Origin: Devosia sp. MC521
GTDB taxonomy: Bacteria > Pseudomonadota > Alphaproteobacteria > Rhizobiales > Devosiaceae
Direction of reading: 5' to 3'
NCBI RefSeq assembly: GCF_014127105.1
Contig: NZ_CP059902.1
Location: 715,001-779,000, forward strand
DNA: 64,000 nt
Within the stretch, counting starts at the first letter, position 1, and every line of letters starts with the position of its first letter. Shown here one piece after another: positions 54,744-61,863 of this stretch. The position numbers and the translations under genes were made by a program. The notes under the pieces are model-generated. The model was not told where the DNA came from, made no database searches, and was given only the letters and a program-made list of their open reading frames with translations.

Positions 54744-55072
54744 TTACGGACGCGGGATATGAAAAACACGCTTTCAAGATGAAGCTCAATCCGGGCATGG
54801 AAGCGGAATATAAGAAACGTCACGACGAGATTTTTCCCGAGCTGGTGGACCTACTGCACGAGGCGGGGGTGAAGGATTATTCCATCCATCTCGACGAGGA
54901 GACCAATACGCTCTTTGGCGTGCTGTGGCGTCGCGTCGATCACACCATGGACGATCTGCCGAATACGGCCGTGATGCAGCGCTGGTGGGCGCATATGGCC
55001 GATATCATGGCCACCAATGAAAAGAATGAGCCGATCTCGGTGGATTTAAAGCCAATGTTTTGGCTGCGGTAA
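54740..55072 (+). CDS. rhaU: L-rhamnose mutarotase
   Basis: 110 residues, GTG start overlapping the rhaQ stop (GTGA). It is a RhaM/RhaU-type ferredoxin-fold enzyme that interconverts the alpha and beta anomers of L-rhamnose. Recognisable: [35 protein letters not shown] with the active His, and [11 protein letters not shown] near the C-terminus. It is the last gene of the transport operon. The kinase gene rhaK that follows in rhizobia is absent. Confidence 0.92.
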   Translation: MITDAGYEKHAFKMKLNPGMEAEYKKRHDEIFPELVDLLHEAGVKDYSIHLDEETNTLFGVLWRRVDHTMDDLPNTAVMQRWWAHMADIMATNEKNEPISVDLKPMFWLR

Positions 55073-55113
55073 GAACAAGGCCCCGGAGATGATCCGCGGC
55101 CTTTGCATTTGGG

Positions 55114-56373
55114 TCAGTGGCCTTCGTGCTTCTTGCGGACGGAGCGAACGGAGAGCCAGACCAGCAGCACAACGAAAGGCGCGAAGATCGAGAGCGCCAT
55201 CGTTTTGTCGATGTTCCAATGATAGAGCGGACCGCCCAAGAGATAACCGACAATGCCGAGCGCGTAGTAGCTGATGGCGATGGTCGAGAGACCTTCAACG
55301 GTGCGCTGGAGGAGGAACTGGCTGCGCGCGGTGCGGGCGATATTGTCGAGCAGCGAGGCATTTTGCACCTGCATATCAACGCCGATGCGCACGTTCAGCA
55401 GGCCAATGGCGCGTTCGATCTTTCGCGATAAGACGCGCAGGCGTTGCTCGATGGCGGCACAAGTGGCCAGACCTGGCTCGACGCGGTTGGCGATATAGCG
55501 CGACAGGGTAGAACCCTTGTCGGTGCCACTTTCGCGCAGACCTTTGAGGCGCGAATTGAGGACTTCGCCATAGGCGCGACCAGCGGCAAAGCGATAGCCA
55601 AGGCGTTCCGCCATTTGGCCCGAGCGCACCGACAATTCATGCAGACCGTGGAGCACGCCCTTGGCACTGGCGGGATCGACCACTTCAGACAGCGAATTGA
55701 TGACGCTCGAGAGTTCGCTCTCCATGCCGCGCAGATCAGGCGATGCGGCGCGCGCGAGTGGCAGGCCGAGCAGCGCTATGGCGCGATAGGTTTCGACTTC
55801 GAGCAAGCGGCGGGTGAGAATGGAGCGGCGCAAGGGCGTCAGCGCTCCCGCCGCAAACTCGATGCGAGTGAACTTTTCGGCATCGGGAATAAAGTCGGTC
55901 ACGACTTGCGCTTTACCGTCTTCAACGTTCGACAGGCAGAGGCTGGCAAGCGAGAAGCCCGGGATCAGGCGATCGGGAATGGTGTGATCGGCAATGACGT
56001 CGATACGAACCGCGCCAAGCAACTGGCCTTCGCCAATAGCCTCAAGGCCAATGTCGTTCGGGAAATTATCCGCGCCGGTCAGACTATCGCGCCATGTGAT
56101 GGTGACGAACTCTGTATGAAACTCCCAGGTGACAGAGCGGGTGGGCGTTTCAAAGCTGTATTGACGGCTTCCTGCCAGTTCGAGTTCGACGCCCGACGCG
56201 AGGCGGAAATCGGCAAATCGCAGGAACGCGCGCTGCATAGCGCCCGGCTCGCCCGGCATGACCAGAACCAAGCGGCGCAAGCGGCATTCGGATGGCAGGA
56301 TTTCGACTGGACGGGCGTGAACCTCGTCCATAATGGCGTGACGATCCGGGTGGTCGAGCGGAATAAAAGTCAT
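55114..56373 (-). CDS. DUF3422 family membrane protein
   Basis: About 419 residues. It starts TFIPLDHPDRHAIMDEVHAR, with the conserved HPxR...EVHARP opening of DUF3422. A long soluble region follows and then a predominantly helical part with two C-terminal hydrophobic segments (about 350-410), ending in a basic/His tail. Function is unknown; an inner-membrane protein with a large cytoplasmic domain is likely. The frame opens 10 codons earlier, but the ATG at 56373 fits the family start. Confidence 0.88.
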   Translation of the reverse strand: MTFIPLDHPDRHAIMDEVHARPVEILPSECRLRRLVLVMPGEPGAMQRAFLRFADFRLASGVELELAGSRQYSFETPTRSVTWEFHTEFVTITWRDSLTGADNFPNDIGLEAIGEGQLLGAVRIDVIADHTIPDRLIPGFSLASLCLSNVEDGKAQVVTDFIPDAEKFTRIEFAAGALTPLRRSILTRRLLEVETYRAIALLGLPLARAASPDLRGMESELSSVINSLSEVVDPASAKGVLHGLHELSVRSGQMAERLGYRFAAGRAYGEVLNSRLKGLRESGTDKGSTLSRYIANRVEPGLATCAAIEQRLRVLSRKIERAIGLLNVRIGVDMQVQNASLLDNIARTARSQFLLQRTVEGLSTIAISYYALGIVGYLLGGPLYHWNIDKTMALSIFAPFVVLLVWLSVRSVRKKHEGH

Positions 56374-56480
56374 AACTACAAACTCGTCTCGGCGAATTGC
56401 CAAGGCGCAAGAAGGCGCGAGTTATGCCTTTGGCACAATGAGGCGAATGCGCACAAGAGGTATGCAAGTTGGGGCTGCGT

Positions 56481-56521
56481 TCCCTCACCCTCAATCCCTT
56501 CCAACGAGGGGAGGGAGGTCG
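56481..56521. repeat. GC-rich palindromic element
   Basis: CCCTTCC, short loop, GGGGAGGGAGG, preceded by CCCTCACCCTCAAT. Diverged member of the same intergenic family, upstream of the SH3 gene. Confidence 0.55.
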
Positions 56522-56642
56522 GCTGATGCTGGGGGAGAGGCCGAAAAAACATGAACCCAATCTGAATGAGGGGATCAGGCTGAGTTCAATTGGGAGAAGC
56601 TAGTGTCATCTCAACGCTAGAGATCACCGAGAGGAGACGGCG

Positions 56643-56984
56643 ATGAACAAGGCACAGGAAAAGGTTTTGATGGCATCGCTCTGTGGCCTCGTATTGGTCG
56701 CAGCAGGAGCCTTCGCGGTCCAGCCAGCAATGGCTGCCGGCTATCATGTTCAATCGACCGCTCAGGTGAGTGGTGTGGCCAGCTGGGATAATCTCAATAT
56801 CCGCAAGTGGCCGGCGTCCTACTCGCAAAAGATTAGCGCAGTTCCAAACGGTACGGATGTTTGGGTCGAGCGTTGCATCGACAATTCTGCCAAGAATTCC
56901 GCCGATTGGTGCCTTGTGGAAGTTTATCATATGCGCGGCTGGGTGAACGCCTCTTACCTCACCCCCACGGATCAGTGGTTCTGA
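56643..56984 (+). CDS. Secreted SH3 domain-containing protein
   Basis: 113 residues. The signal peptide is about residues 1-31 (MASLCGLVLVAAGAFAVQPA, MAA) and a bacterial SH3 domain runs from about 40 to 108: NLNIRKWPASYSQKISAVPN, VWVERC and WCLVEVYHMRGWVNASYL. Two Cys residues in the domain could form a disulfide in the periplasm. Such domains bind cell-wall or peptide ligands. GAGGAGA lies before the ATG. Confidence 0.85.
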   Translation: MNKAQEKVLMASLCGLVLVAAGAFAVQPAMAAGYHVQSTAQVSGVASWDNLNIRKWPASYSQKISAVPNGTDVWVERCIDNSAKNSADWCLVEVYHMRGWVNASYLTPTDQWF

Positions 56985-57021
56985 TCACAAGCTTTCTGCC
57001 TCCAACCCATGCATGTTGACT

Positions 57022-57071
57022 TTTCCGGTTCGGCGCTGTTCCTCCAAGACAGCACGAACCGGAGTTTTTTG
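57022..57071 (+). promoter_or_regulatory. Terminator-shaped hairpin containing the asparaginase ribosome site
   Basis: TCCGGTTCG (57024-57032) pairs with CGAACCGGA (57055-57063), and GCTGT (57035-57039) with ACAGC (57049-57053). Six T follow at 57065-57070. The only Shine-Dalgarno for the next gene, GGAG at 57061-57064, is in the 3' arm, 9 bases before the ATG at 57074. It could end transcription of the SH3 gene, occlude translation of the asparaginase gene, or act as a controlled attenuator. Confidence 0.7.
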
Positions 57072-57073
57072 TT

Positions 57074-58078
57074 ATGGACGCAAACCCCATTCTCGCCGAA
57101 GTCCTACGCGGCAACTGGGTTGAGAACCGTCATCGCGGCGCGTTCATCATTGTGGATGCAACAGGCAATGTTATCGCCTCTGGTGGCGATGTTGAGCGTC
57201 CAATCTTCCCGCGTTCGGCTGTAAAATCCATGCAGGCGCTGGCGATATTTGACCAGCATGCCATCGAAAAATTCCATCACCGTACGGAAGAACTGGCGCT
57301 GGCCTGTGCTTCTCATCACGGTGAAGACGACCACACCTCCAATGTCAGCGCCTTCCTCGGGCGCATGGGCCTGAGCGTTGCTGACCTTGAATGTGGCGCG
57401 CACATGCCGACCAATGACGCGGCGCGTGACGCGCTACGTAAGGCGGGCGAAAACCCCAGTGCGCTACACAATAATTGCTCGGGCAAGCATTCGGGCATGC
57501 TCAGCGTGGCGCTGGCCATGGGCGTTGATCCGCACGGCTATGTCGAACGCGAACACGCTGTACAGAAGGCCGTGCGCAAAGCGGTTGAAACAGTGATCGG
57601 CGAGAGCCTCACCGAAGATCGCTGCGGCACGGATGGCTGCTCGATCCCGACCTGGGCGGCGCCGCTGCGGGCTTGGGCGACAGGCTTTGCTAAGATGGCG
57701 ACGGGCGAGGGCCTGCCGAGCCATTACGCTGAAGGTGCGCAAGCGCTCTTCAATGCAGCGACCAAGCATCCGCACCTCGTGGCGGGCACAGGGCATCTCG
57801 ATACGCTGATCATGAACGCCTATGCGGGTGAGCTGATGCAAAAAGGTGGCGCGGAAGGCGTGCAGTGTGGCGCGATCCGCTCCAAGGGCTGGGGCTATGC
57901 GCTCAAGTGTGACGACGGGAATATGGCTGCGAGCCACGCGATGATTTCGGGACTGCTGCTGAAGTATGCTGATCCGAACGACGCCCAGCGCGCGGTGCTG
58001 GAGCAGTTTGCACGCCAGCCGATCAGGAATGTACGCGGTACGGTCGTGGGCGAGATGAGGGCGGTCGACGCGTTCTAA
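57074..58078 (+). CDS. Asparaginase (thermolabile L-asparaginase family)
   Basis: 334 residues, starting DANPILAEVLRGNWVENRH. It belongs to the rhizobial-type asparaginase II family and not the E. coli AnsA/AnsB fold. Conserved segments are RSAVKSMQALAIF with the Ser-x-x-Lys pair, ACASHHGEDDHT, NNCSGKHSGMLSVAL, GTDGCSIPTWA and AGTGHLDTLIM. It turns asparagine into aspartate and ammonia, and has no signal peptide. Its leader is almost entirely the hairpin just upstream. Its stop overlaps that of the convergent small secreted protein. Confidence 0.88.
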   Translation: MDANPILAEVLRGNWVENRHRGAFIIVDATGNVIASGGDVERPIFPRSAVKSMQALAIFDQHAIEKFHHRTEELALACASHHGEDDHTSNVSAFLGRMGLSVADLECGAHMPTNDAARDALRKAGENPSALHNNCSGKHSGMLSVALAMGVDPHGYVEREHAVQKAVRKAVETVIGESLTEDRCGTDGCSIPTWAAPLRAWATGFAKMATGEGLPSHYAEGAQALFNAATKHPHLVAGTGHLDTLIMNAYAGELMQKGGAEGVQCGAIRSKGWGYALKCDDGNMAASHAMISGLLLKYADPNDAQRAVLEQFARQPIRNVRGTVVGEMRAVDAF

Positions 58079-58437
58079 GGCGTCGGCGCTGGTTCTGGCG
58101 TTATCGCAATATAGACTACGTCCAATGGCAGTGGGGTGCCGATTGCATCGGCACCGAGCCATATGGAGCCACTGATATCTTCGACCTCAAGATATTGGCC
58201 ACTATATTGATTGATTGCGCCAGCATCCTCGATGATCACTGTGCGGGCGCGCGTGGTGAAACCGTCGCCTTCGATCACGTAAACGCCTGGAGGGCAGGGC
58301 GCGCGCACGCACATCACAGGCCGGTAATCGACCAGCATTGGGCCCGAGTAGTCGGGTGCGCGTTGGTCTTGCAGCGCATCTCCAAGGGCTGGCGAAACCA
58401 GCAAGGCGGCGATGAGTGGTGTCATGATGTGGCGCAT
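58075..58437 (-). CDS. Small secreted hypothetical protein
   Basis: About 120 residues with a signal peptide (MTPLIAALLVSPALGDA). The mature part has a MCVRAPCPPGVYVIEG segment with a Cys pair and a Pro-rich end. GGAGG lies about 5-6 bases before the ATG at 58437; a longer start at 58449 is possible. The CxxxPCPPG pattern occurs in small secreted proteins of unknown function. Convergent with the asparaginase gene, with overlapping stops. Confidence 0.65.
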   Translation of the reverse strand: MRHIMTPLIAALLVSPALGDALQDQRAPDYSGPMLVDYRPVMCVRAPCPPGVYVIEGDGFTTRARTVIIEDAGAINQYSGQYLEVEDISGSIWLGADAIGTPLPLDVVYIAITPEPAPTP

Positions 58438-58605
58438 TCGTCCCTCCATGTAAAAGCTCTATTGGTAGGTCGCTGAACTGGAGCTGAATGCGACGGCCGT
58501 CATGCGGTCTCGTGGCGATACAAAGCCTGAGACCTGACGGTTCGTGCTTGTGAGCGCGCTGCGAGCGCGGCTATATGGATGTATTGAAGATTAGGAGGTT
58601 GGCTC

Positions 58606-60102
58606 ATGCTCGTTGACGGCAAAATCTTTCTTGGTGTGAGCGATAGGCCCGAATATCTCAATCTCAAATATGGCAATCGCCACGGGTTGGTGACCGGCGC
58701 GACGGGCACGGGCAAGACCGTCACCCTGCAGGTGCTTGCCGAAGGGTTTTCTGCCGCGGGCGTGCCGGTTTTTGCGGCCGACATTAAGGGCGACCTCTCG
58801 GGCATTGCCAAGCTTGGCGTGGCGCAGGGCTGGCAGACAGCGCGGGCGACCGACATCGGCTTTGATGACTATGTCGACGATGTCTACCCGACCATGTTCT
58901 GGGACCTCTATGGCAAGCAGGGCCACCCGGTCCGCGCGACGATTTCGGAAATTGGACCCGTGCTGCTGGCGCGGATGCTCGACCTCAACGACACCCAGGA
59001 AGGCGTGTTGAACGTCGCTTTCCGCGTGGCCGACGAAGAAGGTCTGCTGCTGCTTGATCTAAAGGATTTGCGGTCTCTGCTGGTCGAAATTCAGGGCCGC
59101 GCCAAAGAAATTTCGGCGCGTTACGGCAATGTGACGACGGCTTCGATTGGCGCTATTCAGCGTTCGCTGCTGGTGCTGGAGCAGCAGGGCGCGGACGATT
59201 TCTTCGGCGAGCGAGCGCTTGAAATCGCCGACCTGATGCGTCGTGATACCGATGGGAAGGGCTTTATTTCAGTGTTGGCGTCGGACCAGCTGATGAAGGC
59301 CCCCAAGCTTTACGCAACCTTCCTGCTGTGGCTGCTCTCGGAACTCTTTGAAGAGCTGCCGGAAGTGGGCGACATGGACAAGCCAAAGCTCGTGTTCTTC
59401 TTTGACGAAGCGCACTTGCTGTTTGACGGCGCTAACAAGGCACTGATCGACAAGGTCGAGCAGGTTGTCAAACTCATCCGCTCCAAGGGTGTGGGCGTGT
59501 ATTTTGTAACGCAGAACCCGGCCGATATTCCGGAAAGTGTGCTTGCGCAGCTGGGCAATCGCATCCAGCACGCGCTGCGCGCCTATACCCCGCGTGAGCA
59601 GAAGGCCGTGCGCGTGGCCGCCGAGAGCTTCCGCCCCAACCCAGCGTTTTCGACCGAAGCGGTCATCACCGAAATGGGGATTGGTGAGGCTCTGGTTTCG
59701 GTGCTGGAAGACAAGGGTATTCCATCGATTGTTGGGCGCACGTTGATCCGTCCGCCGAGCGCGCAGGTGGGCCCGCTAACCCCGGCAGAACGCGACGCAA
59801 CCATCGCCAATTCGCCCGTGGGCGGGATCTATGATTCCGTGATCGACCGCGAGAGCGCTTATGAAATCCTCAACAAGCGCGCGAGAGAGATTGAACTGCA
59901 GGAAGAGCGTGCGGCCTACGAGGCAGAGCGCGAACAGGAACTGGCCCGCCAGGCCAAGGAAGAACGCGACGCCGCGCCGCGCCGGTCGACCCGTCAAAGC
60001 CCCACCGAAGCTGCTGCGACGAGCTTTGCCCGCACCGTCGCCAATACACTTGGCCGCGAAATCGTGCGCGGTATTTTCGGTTCGTTGAAGCGCCGTCGAT
60101 GA
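58606..60102 (+). CDS. HerA-like ATPase, DUF853 (YjgR) family
   Basis: 498 residues of the FtsK/HerA P-loop superfamily. Walker A GATGTGKTV is at residues 31-39, and Walker B LVFFFDEAHLLF is at about residue 263. A YFVTQNPADIPESVLAQLGN motif (sensor region) follows, with an Arg-finger-like segment HALRAYTPREQKAVR. The C-terminus is charged and coiled (residues about 415-470, many Glu/Arg), then ends KRRR. DUF853 proteins are widespread and their function is unclear. AGGAGG stands before the ATG. The stop overlaps the next gene's start (ATGA), linking it to a LOG-like protein. Confidence 0.9.
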   Translation: MLVDGKIFLGVSDRPEYLNLKYGNRHGLVTGATGTGKTVTLQVLAEGFSAAGVPVFAADIKGDLSGIAKLGVAQGWQTARATDIGFDDYVDDVYPTMFWDLYGKQGHPVRATISEIGPVLLARMLDLNDTQEGVLNVAFRVADEEGLLLLDLKDLRSLLVEIQGRAKEISARYGNVTTASIGAIQRSLLVLEQQGADDFFGERALEIADLMRRDTDGKGFISVLASDQLMKAPKLYATFLLWLLSELFEELPEVGDMDKPKLVFFFDEAHLLFDGANKALIDKVEQVVKLIRSKGVGVYFVTQNPADIPESVLAQLGNRIQHALRAYTPREQKAVRVAAESFRPNPAFSTEAVITEMGIGEALVSVLEDKGIPSIVGRTLIRPPSAQVGPLTPAERDATIANSPVGGIYDSVIDRESAYEILNKRAREIELQEERAAYEAEREQELARQAKEERDAAPRRSTRQSPTEAAATSFARTVANTLGREIVRGIFGSLKRRR

Positions 60103-60644
60103 GCTCAAATATGACGCCTACACTTGCCGTTTTTGCTTCCGATCGTGGTCCGGGCGATCCGCAGCGCGCCTCCATCATGAGTGAGTTTGGTCTCGTCTTT
60201 GCGCGGAAGGGCGCCAAGCTGATTTGTCTGGCCGAAGATGGCATTGTGCCCGTTCCGCTGATCACCGCCGCACGCGCTGCGGGGGGCGTGGTGGAAGTGT
60301 TGGCCGATGCTAGCGTCACACTGCCACCAGCCTTGGCTGACGTGCCGATTAGCGTCATTCCCGATCAGCGTGAGCGCCATGCCGCTTTGGCGGAGCGGAC
60401 GCAAGCGCTGGTCGCGTTGCCGGGCTCGCTCAGTTCAGGCCTTGCTCTGTTTGGGGCTTGGTCGAGCCAGCACAATCGCCCGGTTATTATGCTCAATCAC
60501 CATCGGGCCTTTGAGGTGATCCGCGGCTTTGCCAACGACGTTCTGTCTCATTCGGTCAAGAATTTCGACCGCAATATTCAGTTTGCCGAAACGGTTGAAG
60601 ACCTGTGGGGGAAGACCGTTTGGGCGCTGGAACAGCGCCGCTAA
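60099..60644 (+). CDS. LOG/SLOG-like Rossmann-fold protein, degenerate
   Basis: 181 residues with a LOG-type layout: TLAVFASDRGPGDPQRASI at the N-terminus, LGxxLARRG-like EFGLVFARKGAKLICLAED, a central ERHAALAERTQALVALPG, and KPVIMLN-like RPVIMLNHHRAF. The active motif of LOG phosphoribohydrolases (PGGxGTxxE) reads PGSLSSGLA, and the catalytic Arg-Lys segment is altered, so nucleotide hydrolysis is doubtful. It may be a nucleotide-binding partner of the HerA-like ATPase, with which it is translationally coupled. A bidirectional terminator follows. Confidence 0.65.
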   Translation: MSSNMTPTLAVFASDRGPGDPQRASIMSEFGLVFARKGAKLICLAEDGIVPVPLITAARAAGGVVEVLADASVTLPPALADVPISVIPDQRERHAALAERTQALVALPGSLSSGLALFGAWSSQHNRPVIMLNHHRAFEVIRGFANDVLSHSVKNFDRNIQFAETVEDLWGKTVWALEQRR

Positions 60645-60663
60645 CGCTCTTTCTCTAGTCGTT

Positions 60664-60700
60664 AAAAAGCCCCGCATAGGAAAGCTATGCGGGGCTTTTT
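60664..60700. terminator. Bidirectional terminator
   Basis: AAAAAGCCCCGCATAG and CTATGCGGGGCTTTTT are perfect 16-base complements around a 5-base loop. It has A and T runs on both sides, so it serves both the LOG-like gene and the convergent beta-barrel gene. Confidence 0.93.
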
Positions 60701-60722
60701 GGTATGTTAGCGCGTAAGAGGC

Positions 60723-61733
60723 TTAGAAGCTGGCGCTGGCCTTGAGCGAGAGGCTCAGGGAACGGTCGGACGTGCCGATGCCCGAATAGCTGGCGCTAGC
60801 GCCGAGACCGAAGCCGTTGGCGAATTCGAACTTGGTCGCAGCTTCAATGGCGCCCGACAGCTGAGACTTGTCGCCAAGGGTCGACTTGAGGTCGGCATTC
60901 AAGCTTGCCGAGCTGGTGATGCCATCAGCCGTGTGGGCGAGGGTCACGCCGGGACCGGCGAAGACGACAGTCTTGGAATAGGTTTCGCCCGCGACGTAGC
61001 CACCGTCGGTGTAACCATTGGTCCATTCAGCGGCGTGGGTCAGGCCCGCGCGCGGCGTAAAGCGAATGCTGTCCTCGCCGAAAACGCCGTTGAGCGTGGC
61101 ATTGAAGTAAGCACGTGTTGCATCGGTGGTCGCGTCGAGACCGCCAAAGGGCACTTGGCTGGTGTACTTGGCAGCGCCAACCGCCGCAGTCACATCGAGC
61201 GAGAGCTGCTCAGTCAGGCGGGCGGTCATGTATGGGCCGACCATCACGCCATAGCCGTCGACAGTGCCATACTCGGTCTTGAACTCGTTCAGCTTGTCGA
61301 TCGACACGAATGCACCCACGAGAAGGGATGAATTCACGCGGTAATCGACACCGGCAGCGCCCAGAACGGCACGACCGGAGCCCTTGTTGCTTTCGAGATA
61401 GCTGAACGATCCATCGACCCAAGCAGCGAATGGGTTGTAGCTCGGTGCCGCGGCCTGCACGGCAGCAGCAGTTGCGGCAGCGCTTGGGGAGGTGGATGCG
61501 ATGTAGCTGAGCATCTCACCCTGGGTGAGGCCGGTGTCGGTGGAGCCGCCGACGAGGCGCGCGAGGCGCTGCTGCGACGAGATCAGGCTTGCACCCAGAA
61601 TGTCCGCGTGGCCCGCTGCAAAGGTCTCTACCGAAGAGCCGAAATCTTCGTGGCTATAGGCGGCTGCATAGGCAGAGGTTGTGACGGTTGCCGTGAGTGA
61701 GAAAGCGAGAAAGGCGAGGCGGGTAAAGGACAT
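60723..61733 (-). CDS. Outer-membrane autotransporter-type beta-barrel protein
   Basis: 336 residues. The signal peptide is about residues 1-24 (LAFLAFSLTATVTTSAYA). A short linker to about 100 precedes a beta-barrel domain that ends SLSLKASASF, with the C-terminal Phe used by BAM. The central repeat LLVGAFVSIDKLNEF and VGPYMTARLTEQLSLDVTAA recurs in the upstream gene. The region before the barrel is too short for a usual passenger. It probably sits in the outer membrane; role unknown. Confidence 0.85.
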   Translation of the reverse strand: MSFTRLAFLAFSLTATVTTSAYAAAYSHEDFGSSVETFAAGHADILGASLISSQQRLARLVGGSTDTGLTQGEMLSYIASTSPSAAATAAAVQAAAPSYNPFAAWVDGSFSYLESNKGSGRAVLGAAGVDYRVNSSLLVGAFVSIDKLNEFKTEYGTVDGYGVMVGPYMTARLTEQLSLDVTAAVGAAKYTSQVPFGGLDATTDATRAYFNATLNGVFGEDSIRFTPRAGLTHAAEWTNGYTDGGYVAGETYSKTVVFAGPGVTLAHTADGITSSASLNADLKSTLGDKSQLSGAIEAATKFEFANGFGLGASASYSGIGTSDRSLSLSLKASASF

Positions 61734-61832
61734 AGGGCGCTCAGAATAACACTGCGAGATGCAGCTTGGACGTGGTGTCAGCGCTAACAGAGCCGTGTTT
61801 GCCGAGCAATCTCATGGTTAAGAATCAGCAAA

Positions 61833-61856
61833 GATATCCCCGCCGAAGCGGGGATA
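61833..61856 (-). terminator. Hairpin after the first beta-barrel gene
   Basis: TATCCCCGC, CGAA, GCGGGGATA: a perfect 9-bp stem with a stable tetraloop, 8 bases beyond the stop of the 61864-63255 gene. The following minus-strand bases are TCTTTG, so termination may be partial. Confidence 0.65.
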
Positions 61857-61863
61857 CTTGAGC

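Noticed and set aside
55444-56526. 360-residue plus-strand frame
   Set aside because: Opposite DUF3422, whose family segments are clear on the minus strand.
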